Shown here: piece after piece, positions 12,291 through 21,935 of the stretch
Layout: every line of letters begins with the position of its first letter
How positions within the stretch are numbered: the stretch's first letter is position 1
Source of the DNA: Thalassia testudinum
Lineage: Eukaryota; Streptophyta; Magnoliopsida; Alismatales; Hydrocharitaceae
Direction of reading: 5' to 3'
DNA: 64,000 bases
NCBI GenBank assembly: GCA_037157565.1
Contig: JAZHRO010000024.1
Span: 8,872,501-8,936,500, forward strand
Notes under the pieces: generated by a model
What the model was told of the DNA's origin: nothing
Databases searched by the model: none
What the model saw: the letters and a program-made list of their open reading frames with translations, nothing else
Translations under genes and position numbers: made by a program

Positions 12291-12783
12291 ATGTGAACAC
12301 TGCAGTCTTGAAAATGTGGAAAAGAAATAATAGCTGCCTGTAAATTTGTTTAAACAGCTGTCTGTTATGAATAAATGAACATGATTAAGAATATGGGATG
12401 TATGAACGTGAAACTGGCAAGGTGAAACCGGAATGCGCTGAGTTAAAAGAGCTGGAACCCTACGGGGAATTAGGAGTAGAACTCCTGGAAAGTGAATAGA
12501 ATAGAATTGGGGAAGTGAGCTGGCCCTTGAGTACGGAGTACCAAGGAGAGCGACTGTCCCCCTGTTTAGTGCAGAGCGGAGCCAGCCGCCCCAGGGACCC
12601 GATGTTAGGACTGGCCACTCTGTATCGACTTGCTGGCCCTCGTGTACGTAGTACCGAGGAGAGCTACTAGTGTAGGGAGGTACTAGCTACCCCACGAGCC
12701 CCGGGGTTCTGCTAGCCTCCTACACCGACTTGTTAGGCCCACTGGGGCAAACCAGGGTAGTCAGGCGAGGGTGCGCGGACTGT

Positions 12784-12853
12784 GGAGGGGCAAGGCCCCT
12801 GTTTGGTTACTGTGGAGAGGTTGGACCCCTGTTACTGAGAGGGCTCTGCCCTG
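12784..12853 (+). other. three consecutive short hairpins in the LTR transcript
   Basis: Three stem-loops follow each other: aggggc/gcccct, a gaggt/acccct-type stem, and agggc/gccct. In other LTRs the loops change while the stems persist, for example aggggcgag...cccct near 17641 and agggcattgccct in the 31204 element. They may be a folded part of the element RNA, which is an inference. Confidence 0.5.
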
Positions 12854-13638
12854 TACTGGTTCCGTGCTGTGCTTTGGACGCACTCGTTAACTCAAACGAC
12901 TGACCGCGTACCAGTGCGGGTTAGCTACCCGTGCGTTTGTCGCGCGTGCCGTAGTTCCCGTTACGTCTGTCAGTGACCTTGGGGTGGTTGACTCGGAAGG
13001 TAGGACCACCACGGGGGACTCTCCCGGCTAGGAGAGCACCACGTGTTACTTCTACTTTTCGGAAATGACTGCAATTAAGATCTTTCCCACGAGGAACATT
13101 CGAGATCAAGTAAAAGATTTGAGAAATAGACAATGGAGAAACAATAGAAAGACGTAAATAAAGAAAGAAAGAAAATAAAACAGCTACTGTACACTCTATT
13201 GTTTCTTTTGTTTTAGTTGCCACTTTACTCAGCGTTTTGCTGACATGTTACACTCGTTACATTTCAGGACCAGGTGTTGAGCAGCCAGGGTCAGCGGCTG
13301 CAGAGGACGCTGGGCCGAGTAGGGTCCAGTAGAGTTACCACTGTTCTCTTCTACCTCCTTTTGTTTCCACTGTAGCGAGTAGTTCCTGTTTCCGCTGTAC
13401 TTTTCTTTTCCTGCAGTTCATATTATGTTATGAATGTTCTACTGTTGTGGTGGTACATACTGTAGTGGTTTCTTTCCTTACTGCTGTATTTTCTTACTGT
13501 TAGTTATATTCATGTTGAATGTGTTTTATTTTACTGCTCTTTTGGTTACTTCCTCGTTGGACGACCAGGTCTTGGGTTTAGTCGAGTCGGTCCGGTTCTC
13601 GTGTCTCGTAGGGACTCGGGAATCGGGTTGTTACAAGA

Positions 13639-13650
13639 TGGAATCAGAGC
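13639..13650 (+). other. primer binding site for initiator tRNA-Met
   Basis: tggaatcagagc starts 3 bp after the LTR end. It matches 11 of 12 bases of TGGTATCAGAGC, the complement of the 3' end of plant initiator tRNA-Met, the standard primer of plant Ty3/gypsy elements. Confidence 0.88.
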
Positions 13651-13817
13651 AAGGTCGTCCCGAGAAGTAAATCAACTGACTGGAAAATAACCAATTCACA
13701 TGTCTATAACTAGAGTAGCCACCACAACATATCTTTTGACATGAGCTCTTAGACGTTTTCGTTAGGTACCGTTCCGTTTTGACGTATTTCGTTTTGTTTC
13801 GCATCTCCTTGCAGGAG

Positions 13818-15868
13818 ATGCCTCGTCGTGGGACCAGTGAGGCGGGCCGCGGGCGCAGCCGAGGACGAGGTCGGTGAGGTGGGCGTGCCGTTGCCGACGC
13901 CCCAGTGGACCAGCCACTACTCCCAGGCGTCCAGGCCCGGGACCTCGCCCAGCTGATACGGGATATTGTGCGAGAGGAGCTCCACCCACCGCCCCGAGTG
14001 CCTCCCCCTGGGGCTGCGGAGGGGGAGTCCTCTGTGGGACCACCCGACGGACGCGGCGCTGGTCGCGGGGGAGGGGATGGGCCGCCGCAGCCCCCACCTT
14101 CCTCCGACACTTCTGTGCATGAGGCACCGTTGCCTGGAGGTGCCCCAGCATCCCCACTGCAGTGCTACTCCAAGCTCTTCGGGTAGTTCCGGAAGCTGAA
14201 GCCCCCCTCCTTCAAGGGGGATGAGGACCCGACCGAGGCAGAGGACTGGCTCGAGCAGCTGGAGAAGATTTTCGACATCCTTCGCCCCTCGGTGGAGTGC
14301 CGCGTGGCCTTTGCCACGTACCAGCTGGAGAGTGCACACACAGGTGGTGGAGGGCGATCCGGGGACAGGAGAGGGACGAGCCGACCTGGGACCGGTTCGT
14401 CACCCTCTTCTGCGAGCAGTACTTTCCCCAGACGTGGCAGGACCAGAGGAGGCGGGAGTTCCACACTCTCCGCCAAGGGACGATACCGTGAGCGCGTACC
14501 GCACTCGTTTCCTGGAGCTGTCTCGCTTTGCAGCGACAGCGGTAGCTACTGAGGAGGAGTGCCTTTGGAGGTTCACCGAGGGGCTCCGCCCTGCGATTCG
14601 GGGGTATGTCAGACCCCTGAAGCTGCCTACGTTTTCGAGGGTGGTAGAGGCAGCTATGACTTACGAGGAGACCAACCCGTCCGCGCGAGACACTGACGGC
14701 GGGCGGAAGAGGCCCTTCCGGCCAGACTTTTTACAGGGCCGGCGAGAGAGGAGACACGTGGCATCCGCAGGAGAGCCGTCACGTTTTACAGGGCCATTAG
14801 TGGCCTTTGGGGGCCCTCGACAGGGGCCAGTAGCCAGCACCGGACCCCCGCCCAGCCGACAGCAGGGACCCACTGAGGGCGGGAGTCGAGTTCCCCTCTG
14901 TTACCAGTGTGGCCAGCCAGGCCACATCAGGAGGGACTGCCCGTCTAAGGTAGGAGGTCAGCAGATACTTCCCGCGCAGAGCACTGGAGGGCGTGCAGGC
15001 CGTGGTTCCCTAGTGCGAGGAGGAGGACAGCAGTCGCGAGGAGGGTACCGGTCAGCACCTACCCGTCTGACGCTGAGTGTGGCTGCTTCGTCCGCACCTA
15101 GAGCTGAGGGGCGTATCAACGCTCTGACACACAGGGACGCCAGAGCTTTGGGATCGGTGGTAGCAGGTATGGTTTCAGTTTCCGGCAGACTCGTTTACAC
15201 GCTTTTCGATTCCGGCGCTACGCACTCGTTTGTCGCAGCCAGTTTCGCAGTTAGCTTGGACCAAGATTATACACTGTTAGAGAATCCGTTCGTAATTAGA
15301 GGTCCGAGTGGTCAGCTGTTTGTAGCTGAGGAGGTGTACACGGATTGCGAGGTCAACGTCGGGGGACATAGCCTGCAGCTGACTTGATTATGTTACAGAT
15401 GGAGGACTTTGGAGTGATTCTGGGGATGGATTGGCTGTCGGCTTACCACGCCTTGGTGAACTATTTTGAGAGGAAGATCGTCTTCTCCATTCCGGAGTTG
15501 CCTTCTTTCGAATTTCACGGACAACCAGTGGACGGAGGCTTCAGGTGCATTTCGGCACTTCGGGCGGCGAGACTTTTGAGCCAGGGGTGTGAGGGCTTCC
15601 TAGCTTGTGTAGTGGCAGAGCCCAGCCCTGTGGCAGACTTCTAGAGCATCCCGGTGGTCAGAGAGTACCCTGACATGTTTCCAGAGGAGTTACCAGGACT
15701 ACCGCCTGAGCGTGAGATCGAGTTTGAGATCTCACTAGTACCAGGGACCAGCCCTATCTCCACTGCGCCATACAGGATGGCACCGCTTGAGCTACGAGAG
15801 CTCAAGTCTCAGTTGCTGGACCTTTTGGAGAAAGGTTTCGTGAGGCCCAGTGCATCTCCCTGGGGAGC
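13818..15868 (+). pseudogene. degenerate gag-protease-reverse transcriptase (N-terminal part)
   Basis: The frame starts at ATG 13818 with an Arg/Gly-rich N terminus (repeated GRG). It is broken by TGA at 13875-13877, TAG at 14184-14186 and TAG at 15642-15644, each a C-to-T or equivalent change from CGA or CAG. Frameshifts lie near 14335 (extra CA), 14485 and 15372. Recognisable in order: the gag core with a W-rich EDWLEQLEKIF-like segment; a CCHC zinc knuckle (CYQCGQPGHIRRDC, 14899-14940) that binds element RNA; an aspartic protease with FDSGATHSF (15205-15231) and GVILGMDWL; and the first part of reverse transcriptase up to the SPWGAP motif. The product would package and reverse-transcribe element RNA in the cytoplasm. 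Assignment to the Tekay/Del chromoviruses rests on relatives in this window that keep the chromodomain. Confidence 0.9.
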
Positions 15869-15941
15869 CCCGGTACCTGTCAGACGTCTGGACCTTCCTC
15901 CAGACGTCTCCTGCGTCGTCTGGACGTAAGTCCAAACGTCT

Positions 15942-15966
15942 GATTCTGGGAAATTTTTCCAGAATC
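15942..15966. repeat. 25-bp palindrome GATTCTGG...CCAGAATC (level-3 LTR)
   Basis: The best-preserved copy of the palindrome that sits next to the second GACGTC cluster of these LTRs. Its 11-bp arms are complementary at 10 of 11 positions. Confidence 0.72.
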
Positions 15967-16824
15967 AAAACCTTCTCGCTCTCCGCCTGCAGCGCACGGC
16001 CGTGCCGCGTTGCGTCTGCCTGCTACCTGAGCTGCAGCAGCTCTTCCCCAGCACCACACGCTTGCTGCGCACCCGCTAGTCGGCTCTGGCTGCTCCAGCG
16101 AGCTTGCAACCTCGCGGTCAAGCTCCCCCTTCCTCTCGCAACAGCTCCTCGTCCCCACACACTAGCAGCAGTCGCTGCTGCCGCTCTCGCCCGCTCGCTC
16201 TCTCGCTAATAGGGAGAAGAAATAGAAGAAGGCGGTGGAGTGAGGGTGAGGGAGAGGCGTATTTGAAGGCAGCGTGGGGAAAGAGAAAGAGGAAAGGCTG
16301 CATCTGCAGGGAGTGAGGAAAGAGAAGGAGGAGGGTGGCGGGTTCAGTTTGCGCGCGCATGCGCGTAGATACGAACCCGTACACCGAAAAAATTTAATTC
16401 CAGACGTCTGGACCACTTCCCAGACGTTTTAAACGACGCTTGATGCCCTGGTCGTAACATTTAAGGAGCAGCGCAGAGTGAGGTATGACCTGGACCACTT
16501 TTTAAGACGTTTGGAAGGTATTCCAGACGTCTGATTTGGGTCCAAGTTGTCATTTTTGACCCGTTTAGGCTCCGTTCGTGGTTCGATTTCCGCGTTTATG
16601 ATTCCGTTCTTCTCAGAATTAGTTTCTCTACTTGTTTGAAATACTTGTATCCTATTCTGAGTGGTTCCTTGTGATTGATCTTTGTGTAGGATCTTGTTCT
16701 GTTGCGGCTTTGGGGGTTGTGGAGGCACGTGGACCTGCCGATCATGCCCCCATTACTCCCGATTTTGCGGGTAGAGTAGCTTCCCTTAGTTAATTATAAA
16801 CATTAATGCATATATGAATCAAAT

Positions 16825-17012
16825 GATAGATCCTAGAGTATGGCATGAATCTTAGGACTTGAAAACTAGATTGAATGATAGATCCTAGGGTATGGCATGA
16901 ATCTTAGGACCTGAAAACTAGATTGAATGATAGATCTTAAGGTATAGCATGAATCCTAGGACCTGAAAAACTAGATTGAATGATAGATCCTAGGGTGTGG
17001 CATGAATCCTAG
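16825..17012 (+). repeat. 52-bp minisatellite, four units, inside the level-2 LTR
   Basis: Units start at 16825, 16877, 16929 and 16982. Each reads gatagatcctaggg..., gcatgaatcctagga..., actagattgaat. The level-4 LTR has about three units and the 36881 and 43645 LTRs about one, so the copy number varies between LTR copies. Confidence 0.85.
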
Positions 17013-18490
17013 GAACAAAAACATTGAAATGAATGCCTTGAATGCCTGAATTACAGTCTTTGATAAGTAGATAGAATAATGATAATTGCATGTAATTGGA
17101 TAACAACTGCCTGTGAAATATAGAGTATTGTTGCTAATAACTGTTGCATGTAATTTCTGTTGGTTGAGATTAAATACGAGCTGCTTGTATACAAATTGGA
17201 AAGGAAAAAAAGTTTGAATGTTGGAAATACGTACTATATGCGAATAAACCTGAAATGATGAAATCTAGTATGACTTGGCCTGAGGAAACATGAGCACTAA
17301 CCCTACGGGGAATTAGGAGTAGTGCTCCTGGAAATAAATGGAATGGAACTGGAAAAGTAAATGGAAAAGTGTGTTGTCTCTTGGGTACGTGGTACCAAAG
17401 AGAGCACATATTACGTCTTAGTGTAGAGGGGAGCTTGCCGCCCTCAGGCCGAAATCGGGGTGAGTTTGGCCATTTTGCACCAACTTTCTTGCCCTCACGT
17501 ACATCGTACCGGAGAGAGCTGCTAGTGTAGGGAGAGAGCTAGCTACCCTACGGGGCCCGGGGTTCAGCTAGCCATCCTACACAGACTTATTAGGCCCACT
17601 GAGCAAACCAGGGTAGTCAGGCGAGGGTGCGCAGACTGTGGAGGGGCGAGTCCCCTGTTTGGTTACTGTGGAGGGGCTCGATTCCTGTTACTGAGAGGGC
17701 TCTGCCCTATACTGGTTTTGTGCTGTACTTTGGGTGCACCCGTTAAAGGAAACGATTGATTGCGTGCCAGTGCAGGGTAGCTACCGGTGCATTTATCGCG
17801 CGTGCCGTAGGCACCGTTATGCCTGTCAGTGACCTTGGGGTGGTTGACTGAGGGTGGAACCACCACGGGGGACTCTCTCGGCTAGGAGAGCACCACGTGC
17901 TACTTCTATTTTTCGGAAAAGACTACAATCAAGATCGTTCCCACGAGGAACATTGAAGATCAAGAGAAAGACCTGAGAAATAAATCAAGAAAGAGTAAAT
18001 AGATAAATAAAGAAAGAAATTAAAACTAACAGCTACTTGTCCACCTTTACTATTTTTCTTAGCTAGCTGGTTGCTACTTTACTCAACGTTTCGCTGATGT
18101 ATCATATTTGCCACCTTTTTTAGGACCAGGTGTTGAGCAGCCAGAACCTACGGCTGCGGAGGGTGCTGGGCCTAGTAGAGCCCAGTAGTTTTACTTGTGT
18201 TGTTCCCGTTCCTGTAGTAGTGAGTATTTTGTTACACTTTTGTACTCTTTCATTGTAAACTTCACATTCTGTACCTGTTTTTAATACTCTACTGTTGTGG
18301 TGGTTTGTACTGTAGTAGTTCTTTTCTTTACTGCTGTACTTTTGTTACTGTTAGTTACTTGCATGGTGAATGTGGTTTATTTTACTGCTTTTTGGTTACT
18401 TTCTCGTTGGACGACTGGGTCTTGGGATCAGTAGAGTCTGTCCGATTCTCTTGTCCTGTAGGGATTCGGGAACCTGGTCGTAACAGACCT

Positions 18491-18999
18491 CCTGCTCCTC
18501 TCGCTGCGCGCAGCTGCGACCTCTCCTCATCGTCTGCAGCTCCGGCTGCAGCAGAGTGTCGGGAACGTCTCCCCTGATGCGCTCCTCCTCCCGCATGCGC
18601 CGCTTTGGCCGTGCGTCCTCTGGTGAGCTCCCACGAGCTCAGGAGCTCAAGCTCCTCCTTTCTTCATGCTGCCTCTCCTCACTCCTCACTCTTGCGCCCT
18701 CTCTCACGCTAGTCCCTCTCGCTACAGTGGAGAGGAAGAAGGAAGGTGGTGGTGGTGGAGTGGAGAAGAGAGGAAGGAGGAGAGGGGTTATATATAAGGG
18801 AGTAGCTAGGGTTTGGTGGAGAAGAAAGAAGAGAGAGAGAAGAGAGAAAGGTTGTCTGTGTGCAGCCAACGCGCAGACCCGACCTGGCGTACAAAATTTT
18901 CAATTTCCAGACGTCTAGGAGGAGGTCCAGACATCTGACCAGACGTCTAACTGACAGTCCAGATGTCTTAAAAGGCTCAGAACATAACAGGTCTTTACA
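18491..18999 (-). mobile_element. U3 end of the level-1 LTR
   Basis: This is the right-hand part of the solo LTR that starts at 6024. On the minus strand it reads from TGTAAAGACC through a GACGTC cluster with 20-12-20 bp spacing (18907-18967), a purine-rich stretch and a TATA box near 18788-18798. Confidence 0.85.
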
Positions 19000-19004
19000 T
19001 TAGC

Positions 19005-19384
19005 TATCTTTACGTGCCATTGAGCTTAAGTTGAAAGAACACTTTTTTTTTAACATTGCTGACATACACACACACAATTTTTTTAGGCACTCATCTTGAT
19101 CATTAATTTCTTTGAGCTTGATAGGAAATTTCATTAATCATAATGTAATTTTTTATCAAACTCTTGAGCTTTAAATCTTCTCTATAATCGCATAGTGGCA
19201 TTTGCGCATTCATTTGCTCTCAAAGACAACCTCAGATTTTAAAGCAATATCTAAGTAAAATTTTGAATGTTTATTTCGCTCTAATCATCTATACTACGAT
19301 GTAAGTTTTGGAACTTCGATTAAAACGAATAAACACTCCACCTCTCCCTTAAGCTCCATCGAGCTCACATCAAGCTCCACTGCT
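19005..19384. other. AT-rich spacer
   Basis: No gene or recognisable element is visible. Confidence 0.5.
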
Positions 19385-19821
19385 GTGGTTCTGTCCTCTA
19401 GTGGGGGTGGTAGCTGGGTTGGGGGGAGGAGGAGGTCAGTGGAGGTAGGGCTATTCACAAGCTAGGTTGAGACTCAATCCAAATCCAACCTACTGTTTTT
19501 GGGTTGGGATTTTTTTAACCCAACTCAACCCGTTATATTACCGAACCCAAGCTAACCCAACTGATAAAAATTAGGTTGGGTTTAGCGTGTTAACTAGTCA
19601 AAAGACTAAAAACATATGTTTGTCTCTTACATATTTTGTATCATTCATATTTAACAACAAAACATTTTAAACTCATAAATAACTTCTACCTTCTAAAAAA
19701 AGGGAATAAAATAGGTAAAAAAAAATTAGACTGCGGATGAAATTTGTGACATTGGGCTTTAGGCAAAGATGAGCTTTGGTGGCTAATTGGGTTGTAATTG
19801 GGGAATATTTAAGTTTGGCAC

Positions 19822-19824
<3 letters not shown>

Positions 19825-19912
<88 letters not shown>
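19825..19912. repeat. (TA)n microsatellite, about 44 units
   Basis: An uninterrupted TA run of about 88 bp inside the inverted-repeat element. Confidence 0.97.
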
Positions 19913-19916
<4 letters not shown>

Positions 19917-20193
19917 ATGCGGAGAGCACTGTGCTTATAAATAGTCATTTGAGAATTAAATAGTGGCCATTGTATTGATATTATTGTTGATGAAACTGTT
20001 CGCATGACATGTTAGTGATTTTGATAATTCGAACAAAACCACAATATCAAGCATCGTAAATAGTTGTTTATTATTAATAAAATATAAAAGGATATTACAT
20101 ATGTGGTGCATAACTGTAATGAATAAGTTTTCAACATATATAGTACGACACTCATTATCATACATTACTAGTATGTATCACAACCTTGCATTC

Positions 20194-20560
20194 CGCTTAT
20201 GTTGAATCACTAAACAACTCGCATATTTGCATTACAACCGTCGTTTCATTTATATTACAATTCTTAAATGTATATTACAATGTTTGATGTTTGTTGTATT
20301 ATCCCAAACTGTATTACAATTTCGAAGTCTGCTTATGTAGAACCACTAAACAACATACATATATACATTACAGCTGTCGTGTAATTTGTATTACAATTTT
20401 CAGATGTATGTTACGTCATTTCATGTTTGAGGTGTTATGTCATTTCATGTTTGATGTATTACCATAATTGTATTACAAACTTCAAGACTGCTTACATTGA
20501 ACCACCAAACAACATACATATCTGTATTATAATCGTCATGTAATTTGCATTACAAATATC
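20194..20560. repeat. three-unit tandem repeat rich in tattacaa words
   Basis: Units start near 20194, 20329 and 20488. Each opens with cgcttatgttgaa/ctgcttatgtagaa and continues with ccactaaacaac and several attacaa words. The unit lengths are about 135 and 159 bp. The longer unit contains an extra internal copy of gtcatttcatgtttga. Confidence 0.7.
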
Positions 20561-21935
20561 AGACTTTTATAGTTACAACGCTTACATTTTAACGTTACAA
20601 AATGTACAAGAAATTTTAAAAGTCGAGTATACATTTGTTACAAGATATGATCCTTTCATTACAAAAGACTTTTTATTTTGTTACAACTATTTTTCATTTT
20701 TTAAATGCAAAATGTATTGATTACAAAATATTACGGCTTAATCAATGCAATGCTTGTATTACATATTAAAAAATCATGCAAGGAGTTATTTTCATAATTA
20801 TATTTAGAATGTTGTTTTGATTAGGTGCCAACGAATCTCCTATTTATAGGTAGCCATTAATTAATTAATTAATCATTACTATTTTAGTAGCTATCATTAT
20901 AGATGATAGAATGCAAAACCACCTATCTCATCATTGTCGATTTTTGTATTGCCTATTATGTGGTGTTCATTTGGGTGTTTTTAATATGTATATACATATA
21001 TATCCAGTTATAATGGGTTGTGCGTTAGCGGTTGAGTTGGGTTAGTTAAACCTGAAGCCCACTCAATCCATTTTTTATCAGGTTGAAAAAATCTCAACCC
21101 AACCCAACCCATTATAACCCATAACCCAGCCCATTAAGGTTAGGTTGGGTTGGGTATAGGTTGCACCTAACCCGTGTACACCCATAAGTAGAGGTGGAGG
21201 GGTCGAGGGGGTTGCAATAGTGGGAGGATACCGGTGGAGGAGGATGGGTTGAGGGAGCTGCAACAAGGGAGAGGAGGCTAGTGGAGGAGGGCTGGTAGAG
21301 GGAGCTGCACTAAGAGGGAAACCGATGGAGGATGAGGGGTTGAGTTATAGCAGGGGGGAGAAGATTGGTGGGTTGGGGGGGAGGAGGAGGGGTTGGGGGA
21401 GTTGCAGCAAGGGGGAAGAGGCCAGTGGAGGAGATAGGTGAGGAGGAGGAGTCGGGGGAGGAGGACTAGTCAAAGGAGCTGTAGTAGGGGGGAGGTTGGT
21501 GGAAGGGGGGGCTGGTAGGGTTTAGGGGATGTTGCTGAGTTGGGGGGAGGAGGTCGGTGGAGGAGGAGTGCTCGGGGGGGCTGTAGAAGGGGGGGAGGAG
21601 ACCAGTGGTGGAGGATGGGTCAGGGAACTACAGCAAGGGAAAGGAGGTTGGTGGAGGAGGAGGATTGGTCGAGAGAGTTGCACCAAGAGGGAGGCCAGTG
21701 GAAGAGGAGGGGTCAAGGGAGTTGAGTTACAACAGGGGGGAGGTTGGTGGAGGAGGAGAAGCAGGGGAAGACGTTGGTGGGTTAGGGGAGTTGTAGCAAC
21801 GAGGAGGAGGATGGTGAAGGAAGAAGGTGATTATAAGGAAGACGATGGAGGACTTGCTGAGGGAGAGGATTGGTCAGAGGAGTTGTAACAAGGGAGAGGC
21901 TGGTCGAGAGAGGTGTCGATGGGTTTGGGAGATGT

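Larger units (their letters stand above)
10955..13635 (+). mobile_element. intact 5' LTR (2681 bp), reference LTR of the family
   Basis: It starts TGTTACGAACC and ends GGGTTGTTACA, immediately before the primer binding site. Layout from the 5' end: a GACGTC palindrome cluster at about 10972-11047; a pyrimidine-rich GC-rich stretch; a TATA-like box at 11181-11187 (tttaaaa); a 24-bp palindrome at 11478-11501; second and third GACGTC clusters (11501-11570, 11665-11850); a block of tandem 'cctaggat' repeats (about 12130-12290); short hairpins at 12784-12853; and palindromic blocks such as gggtagctaccc (near 12920-12935). If transcription starts after the TATA box, R plus U5 is about 2.4 kb, which is long. 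Confidence 0.9.
10955..15868 (+). mobile_element. level 4: plus-strand Tekay-like Ty3/gypsy element, 3' truncated
   Basis: The innermost element has a complete 5' LTR (10955-13635), a primer binding site and a gag-protease-RT reading frame that stops abruptly at about 15868. At that point the reverse transcriptase text 'ggagccccggt' joins directly to minus-strand level-3 LTR sequence. The 5' flank is TCTGG (10950-10954), but the 3' end and its duplication are gone. RNase H, integrase, chromodomain and 3' LTR are missing. The coding part is degenerate (see the gag-pol entry), so the copy is dead. Confidence 0.88.
9029..16459 (-). mobile_element. level 3: minus-strand solo LTR inside the level-2 LTR
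   Basis: It begins TGTTACGACCC at 9029 and ends GGTCGTAACA at 16459. Its flanks TCTGA (9024-9028) and TTTAA (16460-16464) look like one 5-bp duplication that has suffered two transitions. This reading is supported because the level-2 LTR resumes in register after 16464. Its own sequence is 9029-10954 and about 15869-16459, some 2.51 kb. About 170 bp expected between the two parts is missing, lost in the same deletion that removed the 3' part of level 4. A minus-strand TATA-like motif lies at about 16258-16270. Confidence 0.82.
8185..18485 (+). mobile_element. level 2: plus-strand solo LTR inside the level-1 LTR
   Basis: It begins TGTTAAGACC at 8185 and ends GGTCGTAACA at 18485, with a perfect duplication GACCT (8180-8184 and 18486-18490). 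Its own sequence is 8185-9028 and 16465-18485, about 2.87 kb. It is slightly longer than the 2.68-kb standard, partly because its internal 52-bp repeat is expanded. A TATA-like box (ctacaaatac) is at about 8365-8374, 180 bp inside the LTR. It has no internal region of its own, so it is a second solo LTR, inserted opposite in direction to its host. Confidence 0.88.
6024..18999 (-). mobile_element. level 1: minus-strand solo LTR of a Ty3/gypsy (Tekay-like) family, split by nested insertions
   Basis: The LTR begins TGTTACGACCC at 6024 and ends ...TCTTTACA at 18999. It is flanked by a perfect 5-bp duplication TTAGC (6019-6023 and 19000-19004). Its own sequence occupies 6024-8184 and 18491-18999, about 2.67 kb in total, which matches the intact LTR at 10955-13635 (2681 bp). 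No internal region belongs to it, so it is a solo LTR, the usual product of recombination between two LTRs. Read on the minus strand, U3 starts at 18999 and a TATA-like box lies at about 18788-18798. The rest of this interval is the level 2-4 insertions. Confidence 0.88.
19447..21187. mobile_element. hAT-like non-autonomous inverted-repeat element (about 1.74 kb)
   Basis: The ends are imperfect inverted repeats (agggctattcac... and ...gtgtacacccataa; about 15 of 22 positions agree). Behind them lie opposing ggttgggtt/aacccaacc blocks (19458-19580 and 21003-21165), a look shared by many plant hAT-type MITEs. The flanks gtggaggt (19439-19446) and gtagaggt (21188-21195) could be an 8-bp target duplication with one change. 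The purine-rich context makes chance resemblance possible. No transposase frame is present. Confidence 0.55.
19385..21935 (+). repeat. purine-rich GGAGG minisatellite, interrupted by a DNA transposon-like element
   Basis: About 19385-19446 and 21188-21935 are almost entirely G and A on the plus strand. Irregular units of about 45-65 bp carry phrases such as gagctgcaacaaggg, aggaggccagtggagg and aggatgggt. The two parts look like one array split by the element at 19447-21187. Long polypurine tracts of this kind can form triplex or G-quadruplex structures, which is known behaviour not shown here. Glycine-rich frames in it are composition artefacts. Confidence 0.7.

Noticed and set aside
21529..21888. 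Glycine-rich 119-codon frame
   Set aside because: Direct product of the GGAGG minisatellite composition.
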